A stretch of 63,198 bases of DNA from a virus: positions 1-63,198 of IMG/VR virus record IMGVR_UViG_3300020473_000028; one strand, written 5' to 3'. The translations under genes were made by a program, and so were the position numbers. Numbering within the stretch: the first letter of the stretch is position 1; every line of letters starts with the position of its first letter. The notes under the pieces were generated by a model. It was not told the DNA's origin, did not search any database, and saw nothing but the letters and a program-made list of their open reading frames with translations. Of the stretch, positions 53,083-60,870 are shown piece by piece.

Positions 53083-53697
53083 CTAAAATTTGATATTGAA
53101 TGATAGACTTATTCTTTCATTATCAGTAGTATTAGTCTGAATACCATGCATCAACCATCCAGGAAATAGCATTATGTTCCCTTCTTCAGGTTTATACTCA
53201 TGACGAGGGGTTAAACTAGAAAATACCTTAGATGTACCTAAATGTTGATTTGGAGTTTCAAAAAAGAGATTTCCATCTTCTCCATTGGTCTTAATATAAT
53301 AAACACCCGATATATCTGTATTCCCATGATGGTGTATATGCCCATAATTACCTTTCTTAAATAACGAGAACCAAGATTCTGCAATTTGACAATTTCCGTT
53401 ATAATTTAAATATTGACAATAGTTTACGATATGCTTTGATAATTCTTCAACAAACACATTCATTTCATTATCTTTGACTACATTCAATTTAAACCATATA
53501 TCAGACAAATAATGACTAGACCAACAAGGATTCATTTCAAATTCAGTCTTTTTCAAAGCACTGAACATTTCATGTTGAATTGCATCAAAATTACCCACCT
53601 TAGCGGAATAGATGGGTGTTGGGTATAAATTTTGAATTACATCATCATTATTGATGATAAACCTATCACTCACATAAGCTGGATTCACATCAGACAT
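53083..53697 (-). CDS. 2OG-Fe(II) oxygenase (TIGR02466-type)
   Basis: A 204-aa protein of the short 2-oxoglutarate/Fe(II) oxygenase family common in marine phages. It shows LYPTPIYSAKVGNFD near the N-terminus, the iron-binding block H120-I-H122-H-H124 in GHIHHHGNTDISGVYYIKTN, G-N-L-F-F-E-T-P, the second iron His184 in FPGWLMHGIQ and the 2OG-binding Arg195 in ERISLSFNIKF. The expected iron triad HxH/D...H and Arg are therefore present. Its ATG overlaps the heme oxygenase stop as TAATG, so the two are translationally coupled. Substrate is unknown; family members are predicted to hydroxylate small molecules or proteins. Confidence 0.88.
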   Translation of the reverse strand: MSDVNPAYVSDRFIINNDDVIQNLYPTPIYSAKVGNFDAIQHEMFSALKKTEFEMNPCWSSHYLSDIWFKLNVVKDNEMNVFVEELSKHIVNYCQYLNYNGNCQIAESWFSLFKKGNYGHIHHHGNTDISGVYYIKTNGEDGNLFFETPNQHLGTSKVFSSLTPRHEYKPEEGNIMLFPGWLMHGIQTNTTDNERISLSFNIKF

Positions 53698-54422
53698 TAA
53701 CGAAACCTCTTAGAGAATGTCATTTCTTCAACAAACCCTTTAAGAGCACTAAGAACTAATTTTCTAAATGAAACACTTGCTTCACCTTGTATTTCTTCAA
53801 ACATGTACATATTCAAGCGAAATGCATAATTTGCTTCTACTACTATAGCATTAACATCTCCTTGGTCAACATCAATCATATTATCAAGAACACTTCTATA
53901 TGAATCCTTAAACATCTTTTTATCAAGAATATCAGGGAACTCGTAGAATGCCAATCCTTTATCCTTTAAACCTAAAGCATTTTTAGCAATACCACCAAGA
54001 ATAACACCACCAGACAGATCTCCCATGTATCTTGTGTAATGATGTGCTATTAATAGTTTTGGATTCTCATGTGCTACCTCTTTAATACGATTTACATACT
54101 GCTGAGTTGCTTCAGTAGGATATATCTTTTCTCTCCACATAGTACCCCAAAAATACTCACAGTCTTCTGCTAATGCATCATGTCTTGCTAAACCATTTAA
54201 TCTGATAGGTCCAACATAAGGATCATCCTTAAGTCTTTCCATTTCAGACTCCATAGCATGATATACAAAGTAAAAATTGGCAATTAATTGACTATAGTTA
54301 CTCTCATTAACAACTCCTTTAAGGAATTGCTTGACAAAGGTGGTATTCTCTGCCATAGTGTGAGCTTTCTTTGTTCCCATCTTCAATTGTAAGGAAAATG
54401 GACCTTCTTGTAGTGTTGTCAT
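53697..54422 (-). CDS. ho1: Heme oxygenase (Ho1)
   Basis: A 241-aa heme oxygenase that opens heme to biliverdin IXalpha, CO and Fe(II) with reduced ferredoxin as the cyanobacterial electron source. The proximal heme ligand His21 lies in the helix MGTKKAHTMAEN; the distal helix is RYMGDLSGGVILGGIA (131-146), with Asp135 and the flexible Gly residues needed for oxygen activation. Length matches cyanobacterial HO1 (~240 aa). No bilin reductase (pebS, pcyA or pebA) is present in the window, unlike the ho1-pebS pair I recall from P-SSM2. It is 2 nt downstream of a tandem 2OG-oxygenase-like gene and coupled to another oxygenase, inside the tail gene cluster. Confidence 0.95.
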   Translation of the reverse strand: MTTLQEGPFSLQLKMGTKKAHTMAENTTFVKQFLKGVVNESNYSQLIANFYFVYHAMESEMERLKDDPYVGPIRLNGLARHDALAEDCEYFWGTMWREKIYPTEATQQYVNRIKEVAHENPKLLIAHHYTRYMGDLSGGVILGGIAKNALGLKDKGLAFYEFPDILDKKMFKDSYRSVLDNMIDVDQGDVNAIVVEANYAFRLNMYMFEEIQGEASVSFRKLVLSALKGFVEEMTFSKRFR

Positions 54423-54424
54423 AA

Positions 54425-55984
54425 TTATTCAAAAAATAAATTGCCTGAAAGAACGTATCTACCATCAATAGGTGATTCTGGTACTCTATGACTCATTCTG
54501 CCATCAAATAGAATCAATTTACCCTCTGCTGGTTCAATTACCGAATCATTGTCTTTAAACATAAGTGGTGGACTACCTTCTGGGCATTTAATGTAGTATG
54601 CAAAGGAACGTGTGGAAGTTCTATGATTATGCCAATCAATTTTTGTACCTTTATCATATCTAACACCCCAGATCTCTGCATTAACTGGATATAAACCATT
54701 AACTGCAGACATATAATTTTCAGGAAATAGAACTAAACGCATCCAATTCCACAACTTCTCCACTTCTGGACATTTAACGTGGGCATCCCAACCAGTCATA
54801 TGAGCTTTACACGCTTGTGGTGTAAATTCAAATGGTGGTTGTTTATCAATCCACTCCTTCATTCCTTTATTATCTCTTGCCCAAAATGGATATTCCCATT
54901 CATCGAGTATAAAATCATAATTTTTTGGCACTTCTTCCTTTCCTCCTCCTAATACGGTTTTTCCTCTACGATTCTCATCAGGTGAGAAGTACTTATCAAA
55001 ATCTGGTTGTTTAATCTGTATTTCATCAGTATGAGCAAATCCCCTTGAACTATACTTCATTTTTGGTTGAAATGATGAAACTATAGGTGTAACTTCCTTT
55101 GGTTCCCTACCTTTAATCTCAACCTCATGTGCATATGTTATACATTGGGATATATCTCTACCTGAAGGTACTTTTCCATGTATATCTCGTTTAAATTGTC
55201 TTTGTTGTTCACCATTAAAATCAACAATACGATTTAGATCTGTTGTTCTATATTCTTCAAGTTCAGGCTCTCTATGACTAATACTTCCTAAAATGGGAGG
55301 AGTCTCATAAAAATCCGTTTTAGTATCAAGAAATATATTTCCAGATACGGTAATTCTATCTTCATCGCAATTATAAAACGGATATACTCCATGTTTTAAA
55401 CCAGAAGGGAAGAATAGCATAGTTCCTTCTCTTTTTTGATCCATTTTATAAACATATCCTTGAAGTTTACCTAACATATCCGTAAAGGAAAATTCAAAGT
55501 CTGATACTACATTACCATTTCTATTCTGACCAATATGGAGATCATTCTGCACTTTTGAATCCGTAGGTATTTTTAACCAAATAACGAAACTGTAAATACC
55601 AGAATGATTGTGTATTGGATTGAATTCATGTTGTTTTTGGTAATTTACCCACCAATTATTCAAATAATACGGAAATTTCCCCTCAACAGGTATATGACGA
55701 CCCAAATTATCATAAGTATCGCCATACTTATCACATAATGGTGATAAAGTATTCTTCCAAAAGATATCATCAATATCTTTCAGTTTATAGCTGTTGTTTA
55801 TATGACCTACTAAGGTGTTGTTATGAACTTGTCCTTTCTGTTCAATACATTTCCAAATATGGTCAAGTTGTTGAGGTTGTAACTCAACTTCTAACCATCC
55901 TCCTACATTAGGTATTATCGCAGTAACACCTTCCCAATCTGTAGGTATCTTATGTGCATTATCTTCATAATGATGCTGTTCCAT
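54425..55984 (-). CDS. Tandem two-domain 2OG-Fe(II) oxygenase-like protein
   Basis: A 519-aa protein with two double-stranded beta-helix cores. Domain 1: H125/H127 in NPIHNHSGIYSFVIWLKIP, FFPSGLKHGV with H198, and R210 in DRITVSGNIF. Domain 2: H452/H454 in IDWHNHRTSTRSFAYYIKCP, LFDGRMSHRV with H499, and R509 in GRYVLSGNLF. Both keep an iron-site-like HxH...H and a following Arg, so both might be active. The linker of about 220 residues (220-440) is charged, with a partly conserved helical part before domain 2 (KCPEVEKLWNWMRLVLFPEN). It precedes ho1 by 2 nt. Substrates are unknown; hydroxylation of host or virion components is a guess. Confidence 0.8.
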   Translation of the reverse strand: MEQHHYEDNAHKIPTDWEGVTAIIPNVGGWLEVELQPQQLDHIWKCIEQKGQVHNNTLVGHINNSYKLKDIDDIFWKNTLSPLCDKYGDTYDNLGRHIPVEGKFPYYLNNWWVNYQKQHEFNPIHNHSGIYSFVIWLKIPTDSKVQNDLHIGQNRNGNVVSDFEFSFTDMLGKLQGYVYKMDQKREGTMLFFPSGLKHGVYPFYNCDEDRITVSGNIFLDTKTDFYETPPILGSISHREPELEEYRTTDLNRIVDFNGEQQRQFKRDIHGKVPSGRDISQCITYAHEVEIKGREPKEVTPIVSSFQPKMKYSSRGFAHTDEIQIKQPDFDKYFSPDENRRGKTVLGGGKEEVPKNYDFILDEWEYPFWARDNKGMKEWIDKQPPFEFTPQACKAHMTGWDAHVKCPEVEKLWNWMRLVLFPENYMSAVNGLYPVNAEIWGVRYDKGTKIDWHNHRTSTRSFAYYIKCPEGSPPLMFKDNDSVIEPAEGKLILFDGRMSHRVPESPIDGRYVLSGNLFFE

Positions 55985-56134
55985 TTAACGTCCTTGCCCT
56001 CTATATCTTTTACCCTTCTTATTACGAGAAGATGCACTTATTACAGTGTTCTGAGATCTTCCTTGACGAGTCTTTTTGGGTCTTGCTGGAACATAGTTAC
56101 CACTATCGTTCCATGCTCCCGATGATTTTGCCAT
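55985..56134 (-). CDS. Small very basic conserved phage protein (49 aa)
   Basis: A 49-aa frame that is too short for usual gene calls: MAKSSGAWNDSGNYVPARPK, then KTRQGRSQNTVISAS, ending KKGKRYRGQGR. It is extremely basic and lies exactly between the PAAR gene (2 nt upstream) and the tandem 2OG oxygenase gene. Nearly identical short proteins next to the PAAR gene are familiar to me from other T4-like cyanophages and pelagiphages, which supports it strongly. The conserved aromatic/Pro patch WNDSGNYVPARP suggests binding to a partner protein. Function unknown; a baseplate or tape accessory is possible. Confidence 0.85.
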   Translation of the reverse strand: MAKSSGAWNDSGNYVPARPKKTRQGRSQNTVISASSRNKKGKRYRGQGR

Positions 56135-56136
56135 AA

Positions 56137-56682
56137 TTAAATTCCAATGTATACATTTGCACTACTGCCTGCAATTACTGATTTACAGGGATATTCAGTA
56201 GTCCCGTTACCTAATGGGTCACCTATTCTTGCCACGTATTTACCGTTAATTCTAACGGACTTTGACGAAGCAAATGCCTTACGTTTATGCCCCGTAGAGG
56301 GTTCACGACCAGCTGCAGTACCTACTACGCAATGATATGCTGGAGTTTGCTCAGTATTAGTGCAATCCTCATTTGCAGACTTGGTAGTATGTATTGTAGG
56401 TGTAGAATGAGGGATTAACTCATCTCCATCTAGTATTGGTATTTTACCATTAATTACCACATTTGTCACCTGGGTAGATGAATCTGGTAATTGTCTTTCT
56501 GGTGGCCACCAAGTAGTAGGATCCATCTCATCAACAGTCTTTGGGACTATATTAGCATCCAAAGGTGAGTGTGGACAATTAGAAAGAGTACCGCCACCAA
56601 ATCCAGGATGGTGTATTGAAGGTAAAGAAGTACCGTGTCCAGTACAACTTCCATTATATGTTGCGACAGATTGTGTAGTCAT
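56137..56682 (-). CDS. PAAR-domain tail-tip protein
   Basis: A 181-aa protein. PAAR proteins sharpen the membrane-piercing spike and bind one metal ion at the tip. The last third carries the usual PAAR ending: SSKSVRINGKYVARIGDPLG then TEYPCKSVIAGSSANVYIGI. His/Cys candidates for the metal site include the H in SIHHPGF, C36-P-H in LSNCPHSPLD and the Cys in EYPCKSV. The start overlaps the Cys-rich virion protein stop by 4 nt. Position suggests it caps the central spike (T4 gp5.4 role). Confidence 0.85.
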   Translation of the reverse strand: MTTQSVATYNGSCTGHGTSLPSIHHPGFGGGTLSNCPHSPLDANIVPKTVDEMDPTTWWPPERQLPDSSTQVTNVVINGKIPILDGDELIPHSTPTIHTTKSANEDCTNTEQTPAYHCVVGTAAGREPSTGHKRKAFASSKSVRINGKYVARIGDPLGNGTTEYPCKSVIAGSSANVYIGI

Positions 56683-59030
56683 GGTAGATATTCTCCAATA
56701 TTGAATGGATTTCCGTATTCCGTAATTGCGTCACTCCATACATTAGCGGATTTAGTCAATGAATTGTACATAGGTAGTGTTCCTACAGCATTCCATGTTT
56801 TACATCCAGGTCCAAGAAGCGGTGACATAGTATATGTTGTAACAGTATTTCCGCTACTACTATTGACATTACCTGTATTAGGAGGACTACATCCTATATG
56901 TTCACACCCACTATCAACGGGTGTACATGTTAATGTGACATTAATGTCTACTTTCTTGGTTGCATCAGCTCTATATTGACGCATATGGTATTTAGTATAG
57001 GTAGAAGCATGCGGTAAACCGCTAAAACGACCTTGAACCGTAGTAACCATACGCTCACGGTTAACAGCATACCCAGGAACTGACGCTTGTGTTATATCTT
57101 CTATGTCTTGTAACCGCATTTCTCTATTACGATCCTTTTCATGCACCAATACATCACCAAACCAAGCTGGATATATGTCACCTACATGCACTAATGAGTA
57201 GTTAACTGCGAATTTTGCGTTAAATTCCTCCATAGTAGTACTTTTATAGTGATATTGAGGTACTTTTTGTACTCTATTTAAGTCTGGATCTTGTTTTAAT
57301 GCAATTCTTGGTGCAAAATTGACCTCAGCCTGCTCTCTAGGATGCCTTAACCAACAATCTGCTACCTTACTTAACATTTCTGCGTCCGTTCCACCAGGTA
57401 TTGAGTTAAGAATGTTCTGAAAATCACTAACATCCGTATCTCTATACGCTGCATTTTGTATTCTCTCAATTTCTTCCTTATAAATGTTCTGTACAAATAT
57501 CCTTGGTAGAGGTGTTTGAGTATAACCAGACCCTCCACGACTAACTTTAACACCTGTAAGCACTCCATTAGTCCATGCTGCCTTAACTTCTGCCTGTTGA
57601 CCATTAACAGCATAGGGTGGAGGTACTATAAGATCTGGTTCTCTACCGTATTGGTTCCATCCAGATCCTCCATCTACAAGTGTAACACCAGTCAAAATAC
57701 CATTTGTGATAGTAACATCGATAACAGGGGGAATAAGTAAATTATAAGTGTCTGGAGCGTTCTGATCTACGTCTGCAGGTACATATTGGACGGATTTATC
57801 CAAAAATTCGTAAAATCCGACTAAAATTGCCCTATCTGGGACTCTAAAACCAGCTTTTACCGTAATAACGTGCGATCTTGAGCTAGTATACTGCGTTTCT
57901 TTAACAAAATCGCTCCCATTTCCATCAATATAGGCAATATGGTAAGGAAAATTGTCTAAATCGGTGTGAAATACTCTCTTAACTGTATGTCCGTTAATAG
58001 TGTCTCCAGCACGTAAAACATCGAACCCTTCTTGCCCTTCCGTAGCTTGGTACGCTTGTACTGTCTTTACTCTTAAATTTAAATTTAGTACGGAGGTACT
58101 ATTATTAGGATGCGTATGTGTATACTCTAAAGTAAACGTTTGACCAGCAGTATAGTTTACTCCTGGTGATAAGATCTCTGAAATAGTCCACGAAGTACCT
58201 GAAAATGTTGTAGTTGACCCGCTATCGTCATATACTGCCTTAATTCTTGCCTTTACACTGAAATTTGTGGACGCTCCCGAATTTAGGGTAAAGATTTTAA
58301 AGTCATCAAAGAATTCATCCCCTGCCATATAAGGATTATCACTAGAAATGTACTCTGTACCGACTACAGTGTTCTCATTCCATACGTCAGTCCATGTGGT
58401 TCCGTCGTCAGAGACCTCAAAATCAGAAACTCCATTAGGTAACGTGGTTGAAAGCGAGTTGTAACTGAATACAACCTTCTTACTAAGACTTCCTATTGAA
58501 AATAGAGTAGGATGAGGGCAGTCGGGGTCGGCACACCCACATTCAGCAGCACCAGGTACATCGTATCTAATTGTGGTTGTCGCAGGAGTGCATGAAAACG
58601 CCCCACAAGGGTAGCAAGTGTCTGTAGATGAACTTGCACCTGTCTGAGTATTTGTAACGGTCTCAGTCTCTATATGGTAGCAAGGAGTACCTACTACACC
58701 TGCATCGTTTGAAGTATCATAGAGATATGAGAACCATGTATCTGAGAAACCGTGGTCATATGATAGACCATCTGGATAATAATCAAAATATAATGTCTCT
58801 CCACATGCTGACTTAGTATATTTCCCACAATTCGCAACACTACTACCACTTAATCCGATTGATGGGTACATTATCGTACTACCATCCCTTCCAGGGATAT
58901 TATACGCTCCTCCCCTTATCGGATTGCTTGGATATTCTTTAAATTCTACAAGAGTAACTCCTTCTCCTGTTCCAGGCTCAAACCTTTCACATGAAGTAGA
59001 ACTACAATCATTCTGTGGGCTGCACCCCAT
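56679..59030 (-). CDS. Cys-rich conserved virion protein next to PAAR
   Basis: A 783-aa protein with an unusual Cys-rich N-terminus: 12 Cys in the first ~190 residues, including MGCSPQNDCS, TCYPCGAF-SC and AECGCADPDCPHPTLF. The middle is beta-rich; residues about 475-545 have two GSGWxxYGxxPxLxVPP / GSGYTQTPLPRIFVQ repeats; residues about 580-700 include VADCWLRHPREQAEVNFAPR and HVGDIYPAWFGDVLVHEKDR. The C-terminus repeats the Cys pattern (CEHIGCSPPN). It is not gp5 lysozyme. Adjacent PAAR and gp25 genes suggest a tail-tip or hub role; no family name is recognised. The start overlaps the preceding coiled-coil gene by 23 nt. Confidence 0.7.
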   Translation of the reverse strand: MGCSPQNDCSSTSCERFEPGTGEGVTLVEFKEYPSNPIRGGAYNIPGRDGSTIMYPSIGLSGSSVANCGKYTKSACGETLYFDYYPDGLSYDHGFSDTWFSYLYDTSNDAGVVGTPCYHIETETVTNTQTGASSSTDTCYPCGAFSCTPATTTIRYDVPGAAECGCADPDCPHPTLFSIGSLSKKVVFSYNSLSTTLPNGVSDFEVSDDGTTWTDVWNENTVVGTEYISSDNPYMAGDEFFDDFKIFTLNSGASTNFSVKARIKAVYDDSGSTTTFSGTSWTISEILSPGVNYTAGQTFTLEYTHTHPNNSTSVLNLNLRVKTVQAYQATEGQEGFDVLRAGDTINGHTVKRVFHTDLDNFPYHIAYIDGNGSDFVKETQYTSSRSHVITVKAGFRVPDRAILVGFYEFLDKSVQYVPADVDQNAPDTYNLLIPPVIDVTITNGILTGVTLVDGGSGWNQYGREPDLIVPPPYAVNGQQAEVKAAWTNGVLTGVKVSRGGSGYTQTPLPRIFVQNIYKEEIERIQNAAYRDTDVSDFQNILNSIPGGTDAEMLSKVADCWLRHPREQAEVNFAPRIALKQDPDLNRVQKVPQYHYKSTTMEEFNAKFAVNYSLVHVGDIYPAWFGDVLVHEKDRNREMRLQDIEDITQASVPGYAVNRERMVTTVQGRFSGLPHASTYTKYHMRQYRADATKKVDINVTLTCTPVDSGCEHIGCSPPNTGNVNSSSGNTVTTYTMSPLLGPGCKTWNAVGTLPMYNSLTKSANVWSDAITEYGNPFNIGEYLP

Positions 59031-59706
59031 CGGTCTTACCTTCTAGTTTATCAACCCTCTTGTTAAGTGCTCCTATAAGGAAACTTAAACCTGAGAATTG
59101 CTGTTCCATACTAATCACCCTTGAATGGATTACACCATCAAGTCTTGCCTCAAATGATTCCATTTTAGTATGAAGAGCATCAAAATTCTCTTGTAAGGTC
59201 ATAAACTTAGATCTACCTTCAGGACTAATCATAAACTCTTGCATTATCCTTTCAGGTCTTTCCATTTCACCAAGATACTTCTCCATACCTTCTAAACGTT
59301 TATGAAGTACCTCAACACACTGATTAAGTGCAACGTGTGCTTCTTGGTTATCCTCAAAACAGTACTTAATCCATTCCCAGTCTATTTCATCACCATCTGC
59401 AGAATTAGGAATAGGTATGTCTACTCTTGCATCTCCTTTCATAAGGTCATCTAAGAAATCATCAATTTGGTCTCTCTTATCCAACTCCATAGCAGTACCT
59501 ATACCACCCTTCTGTATCTTATCAATATCTGGAGGTAGGTCTTCATCTGTTAGTTTTCTTTCATATGGCTCTGCCATATCCTTCTTCGCCAATTCCATTG
59601 CTGCTAGATATTCCTCATTATCTTGTTTATCAAGTTCTGTAGGATTTTCAGCTGAAAATGGTGAAGGGGCATCAGTAGCTACTTTAGGTAGTTGTTCTTC
59701 AGTCAT
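59008..59706 (-). CDS. Acidic coiled-coil phage protein
   Basis: A 232-aa protein, strongly acidic. Residues 1-105 are Asp/Glu/Pro-rich and probably flexible (KVATDAPSPFSAENPTELDK). Residues 120-225 are helical with a coiled-coil pattern (NQCVEVLHKRLEGMEKYLGE, NFDALHTKMESFEARLDGVI, SFLIGALNKRVDKLEGK). It overlaps the AbrB-like gene upstream by 8 nt and the Cys-rich virion gene downstream by 23 nt, so the three are one expression unit. It could be a scaffold or chaperone for the tail-tip proteins. No family recognised. Confidence 0.75.
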   Translation of the reverse strand: MTEEQLPKVATDAPSPFSAENPTELDKQDNEEYLAAMELAKKDMAEPYERKLTDEDLPPDIDKIQKGGIGTAMELDKRDQIDDFLDDLMKGDARVDIPIPNSADGDEIDWEWIKYCFEDNQEAHVALNQCVEVLHKRLEGMEKYLGEMERPERIMQEFMISPEGRSKFMTLQENFDALHTKMESFEARLDGVIHSRVISMEQQFSGLSFLIGALNKRVDKLEGKTDGVQPTE

Positions 59707-59857
59707 CTTTTAATAATTTAAGAGTGTTTTCATCTATACTATAATTTAGCACTTCACCAACTTCCCAATTTAATTCGGAGTATACCTCCTCTGGAATGTA
59801 GATGATAGGATCTCCATAGTCATCTTCCTGTATATTTAATGTGAATCTCTTGGACAT
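59699..59857 (-). CDS. Small AbrB/MazE-fold-like protein (52 aa)
   Basis: A 52-aa frame (MSKRFTLNIQEDDYGDPIIY ... ending DENTLKLLKDD). The pattern G-D-P-I-I-Y-I-P-E-E-V-x-x-x-L-N-W-x-V-G-E-V-L is that of the SpoVT/AbrB swapped-hairpin fold (strand, IP, helix, W-x-x-G-D). Members of this type are common in T4-like cyanophages as short orphan genes. It might be a DNA-binding regulator or antitoxin relic; no toxin gene lies beside it. It overlaps the next gene by 8 nt. Confidence 0.75.
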   Translation of the reverse strand: MSKRFTLNIQEDDYGDPIIYIPEEVYSELNWEVGEVLNYSIDENTLKLLKDD

Positions 59858-59860
59858 ATT

Positions 59861-60076
59861 TCATAAGCGATTAATCTGGGTATCTGTGGCAGGATGTCTT
59901 ATCTTCCAATCTTCCCACAAGGTATATAGTGCCTCTACATCCTTAGTGATACCTTTCTCTATCGCATAATCAGCACAAGCGTACATGCGAACTTCTAAGT
60001 GGTTCTCTTTAGTGATTAGTTTCTCTAAACACCATGTCCGATCATCTTGGTAATCTTGAAAAAACTCTGGGGGCAT
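59861..60076 (-). CDS. Hypothetical phage protein (71 aa)
   Basis: A 71-aa mostly helical, charged protein (MPPEFFQDYQDDRTWCLEKL, VRMYACADYAIEKGITKDVE, ALYTLWEDWKIRHP). It ends 3 nt before the AbrB-like gene. The 230-nt gap upstream holds no clear late promoter, only AT-rich TATATACAAAAT and TATAAA boxes on the minus strand. No family recognised. Confidence 0.65.
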   Translation of the reverse strand: MPPEFFQDYQDDRTWCLEKLITKENHLEVRMYACADYAIEKGITKDVEALYTLWEDWKIRHPATDTQINRL

Positions 60077-60306
60077 TTTTTATACTGGGAAATTTTTTTG
60101 TAATTTTGTATATATCACTTGCGTTTGGGAACCTTTGTAGGTTAGGGTAGTTTGCTTTTTTAATATAAGGGCCGCATCAAAGACCGAGAACCCCCATCAC
60201 CACTGTGTTTTGGGCGGAGTTCTTTACATTTAGTACGCTAATTAACTGTCCTGAGTGTTACATAAGCATTAAAAAGGGAGTGCTGTTTAACACTCCCATT
60301 CTAACA
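60077..60306. other. Non-coding gap holding a terminator
   Basis: No ORF with a credible start is seen on either strand. The right end holds the terminator at 60269-60298. Minus-strand TATATA and TATAAA boxes near 60080-60105 could be a -10 region for the gene at 59861-60076, but no convincing -35 is present. A GC-rich patch around 60170-60220 shows no tRNA-like fold. Confidence 0.5.
60269..60298 (-). terminator. Intrinsic terminator of the DUF8033-like gene
   Basis: Inverted repeat GGGAGTG (60276-60282) / CACTCCC (60291-60297) with an 8-nt loop; on the minus strand it is followed by five T (60271-60275). It begins 9 nt after the stop at 60307. Confidence 0.88.
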
Positions 60307-60537
60307 TTATGCTGCTAGATTGTCAAGAACTGACTGGTCAATCTCTGTTACGTTTGTAACATTTTTCAACCACTTATTTATGTGGCGAGATGTAGTAACT
60401 GACCAAAACTTAGAGGTTCTAACATAACCCTCAGAGGGTAAATATGCTGCTACTGGTGTTCTATAACTGAAGAAGATTTGTGTTCCGTCGTTGATAGTAA
60501 CTTCGTTCTGATTAGCAGCGATAGGTGTTAGTTTCAT
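60307..60537 (-). CDS. DUF8033-like phage protein (76 aa)
   Basis: A 76-aa protein starting KLTPIAANQNEVTINDGTQI and containing FFSYRTPVAAYLPSEGYVRT then KFWSVTTSRHINKWLKN. This short family is frequent in phages of many hosts; I recall it as DUF8033. The function is unknown. The gene is a single-gene unit: a sigma70-type promoter lies 150 nt upstream and a strong terminator follows at once. This early-type promoter, in contrast to the NATAAATA late promoters of the virion genes, suggests expression before the structural genes. Confidence 0.8.
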   Translation of the reverse strand: MKLTPIAANQNEVTINDGTQIFFSYRTPVAAYLPSEGYVRTSKFWSVTTSRHINKWLKNVTNVTEIDQSVLDNLAA

Positions 60538-60687
60538 TTAGGATTAATCCTTTGTTTGTTACTCTCTTATTATAATCCATCAGAGGTGACTTACAACAAC
60601 CTCTGTGACACTTTGTGGACTGTCACACCTTATGTGTTACTTAGTGGGCAAGATCTTACATGGGTTTGTGTTACCTCTACAAGGTAT

Positions 60688-60717
60688 ATTATACCATAAT
60701 TTGTTATAATCTGTCAA
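60688..60717 (-). promoter_or_regulatory. Sigma70-type promoter for the DUF8033-like gene
   Basis: Minus-strand TTGACA (60712-60717) and TATAAT (60688-60693) are both perfect consensus hexamers, separated by 18 nt. They point toward the gene at 60307-60537. This is the only clear host-type promoter in the window. Confidence 0.75.
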
Positions 60718-60749
60718 GAATGTGTGAGTTCTTCGATATTACTTGACAG
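60711..60749. promoter_or_regulatory. 8-bp inverted repeat over the -35 region
   Basis: CTGTCAAG (60711-60718) and CTTGACAG (60742-60749) are perfect reverse complements 23 bp apart, and one arm is the -35 hexamer. It may be an operator for a dimeric repressor, or simply two opposed -35-like elements. Confidence 0.4.
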
Positions 60750-60775
60750 TCGGTAATTAACGTGCTAAGACTACA

Positions 60776-60870
60776 TTTTCTCCACAGGTTTTCCACAGGT
60801 AATTAACACTTAACCTAGTTTATTTAACCATTTAATTGTTTTCCACAAAAACACGATTTACTGTGGAAAA
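60776..60870. repeat. Cluster of TTTTCCACA (DnaA-box-like) motifs
   Basis: TTTTCCACA occurs at 60789-60797 and 60839-60847 (plus strand) and 60862-60870 (minus strand); TTCTCCACA at 60778-60786 has one mismatch. As I recall TTTTCCACA is the form of the DnaA box used in cyanobacteria. The last two form a hairpin-capable inverted repeat just after the stop of the 46-aa gene, which could also act as a terminator. Confidence 0.6.

Noticed and set aside
52905-53093. Plus-strand 62-aa hydrophobic ORF opposite the gp25 leader
   Set aside because: Explained by the 52-aa minus-strand gene with a late promoter; no ribosome site on the plus strand.
56679-59030. 783-aa protein as gp5 (hub lysozyme)
   Set aside because: No lysozyme catalytic motif or triple-stranded beta-helix repeats; only its position resembles gp5.
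60160-60240. GC-rich patch between genes considered as tRNA or small RNA
   Set aside because: No cloverleaf, anticodon stem or CCA-type acceptor could be drawn.
60370-60385. ATAAATA inside CCAC...GTGG within the DUF8033-like gene, possible late promoter
   Set aside because: Encodes conserved HINKW codons and lies ~300 nt from the next start with a strong terminator between; probably chance.
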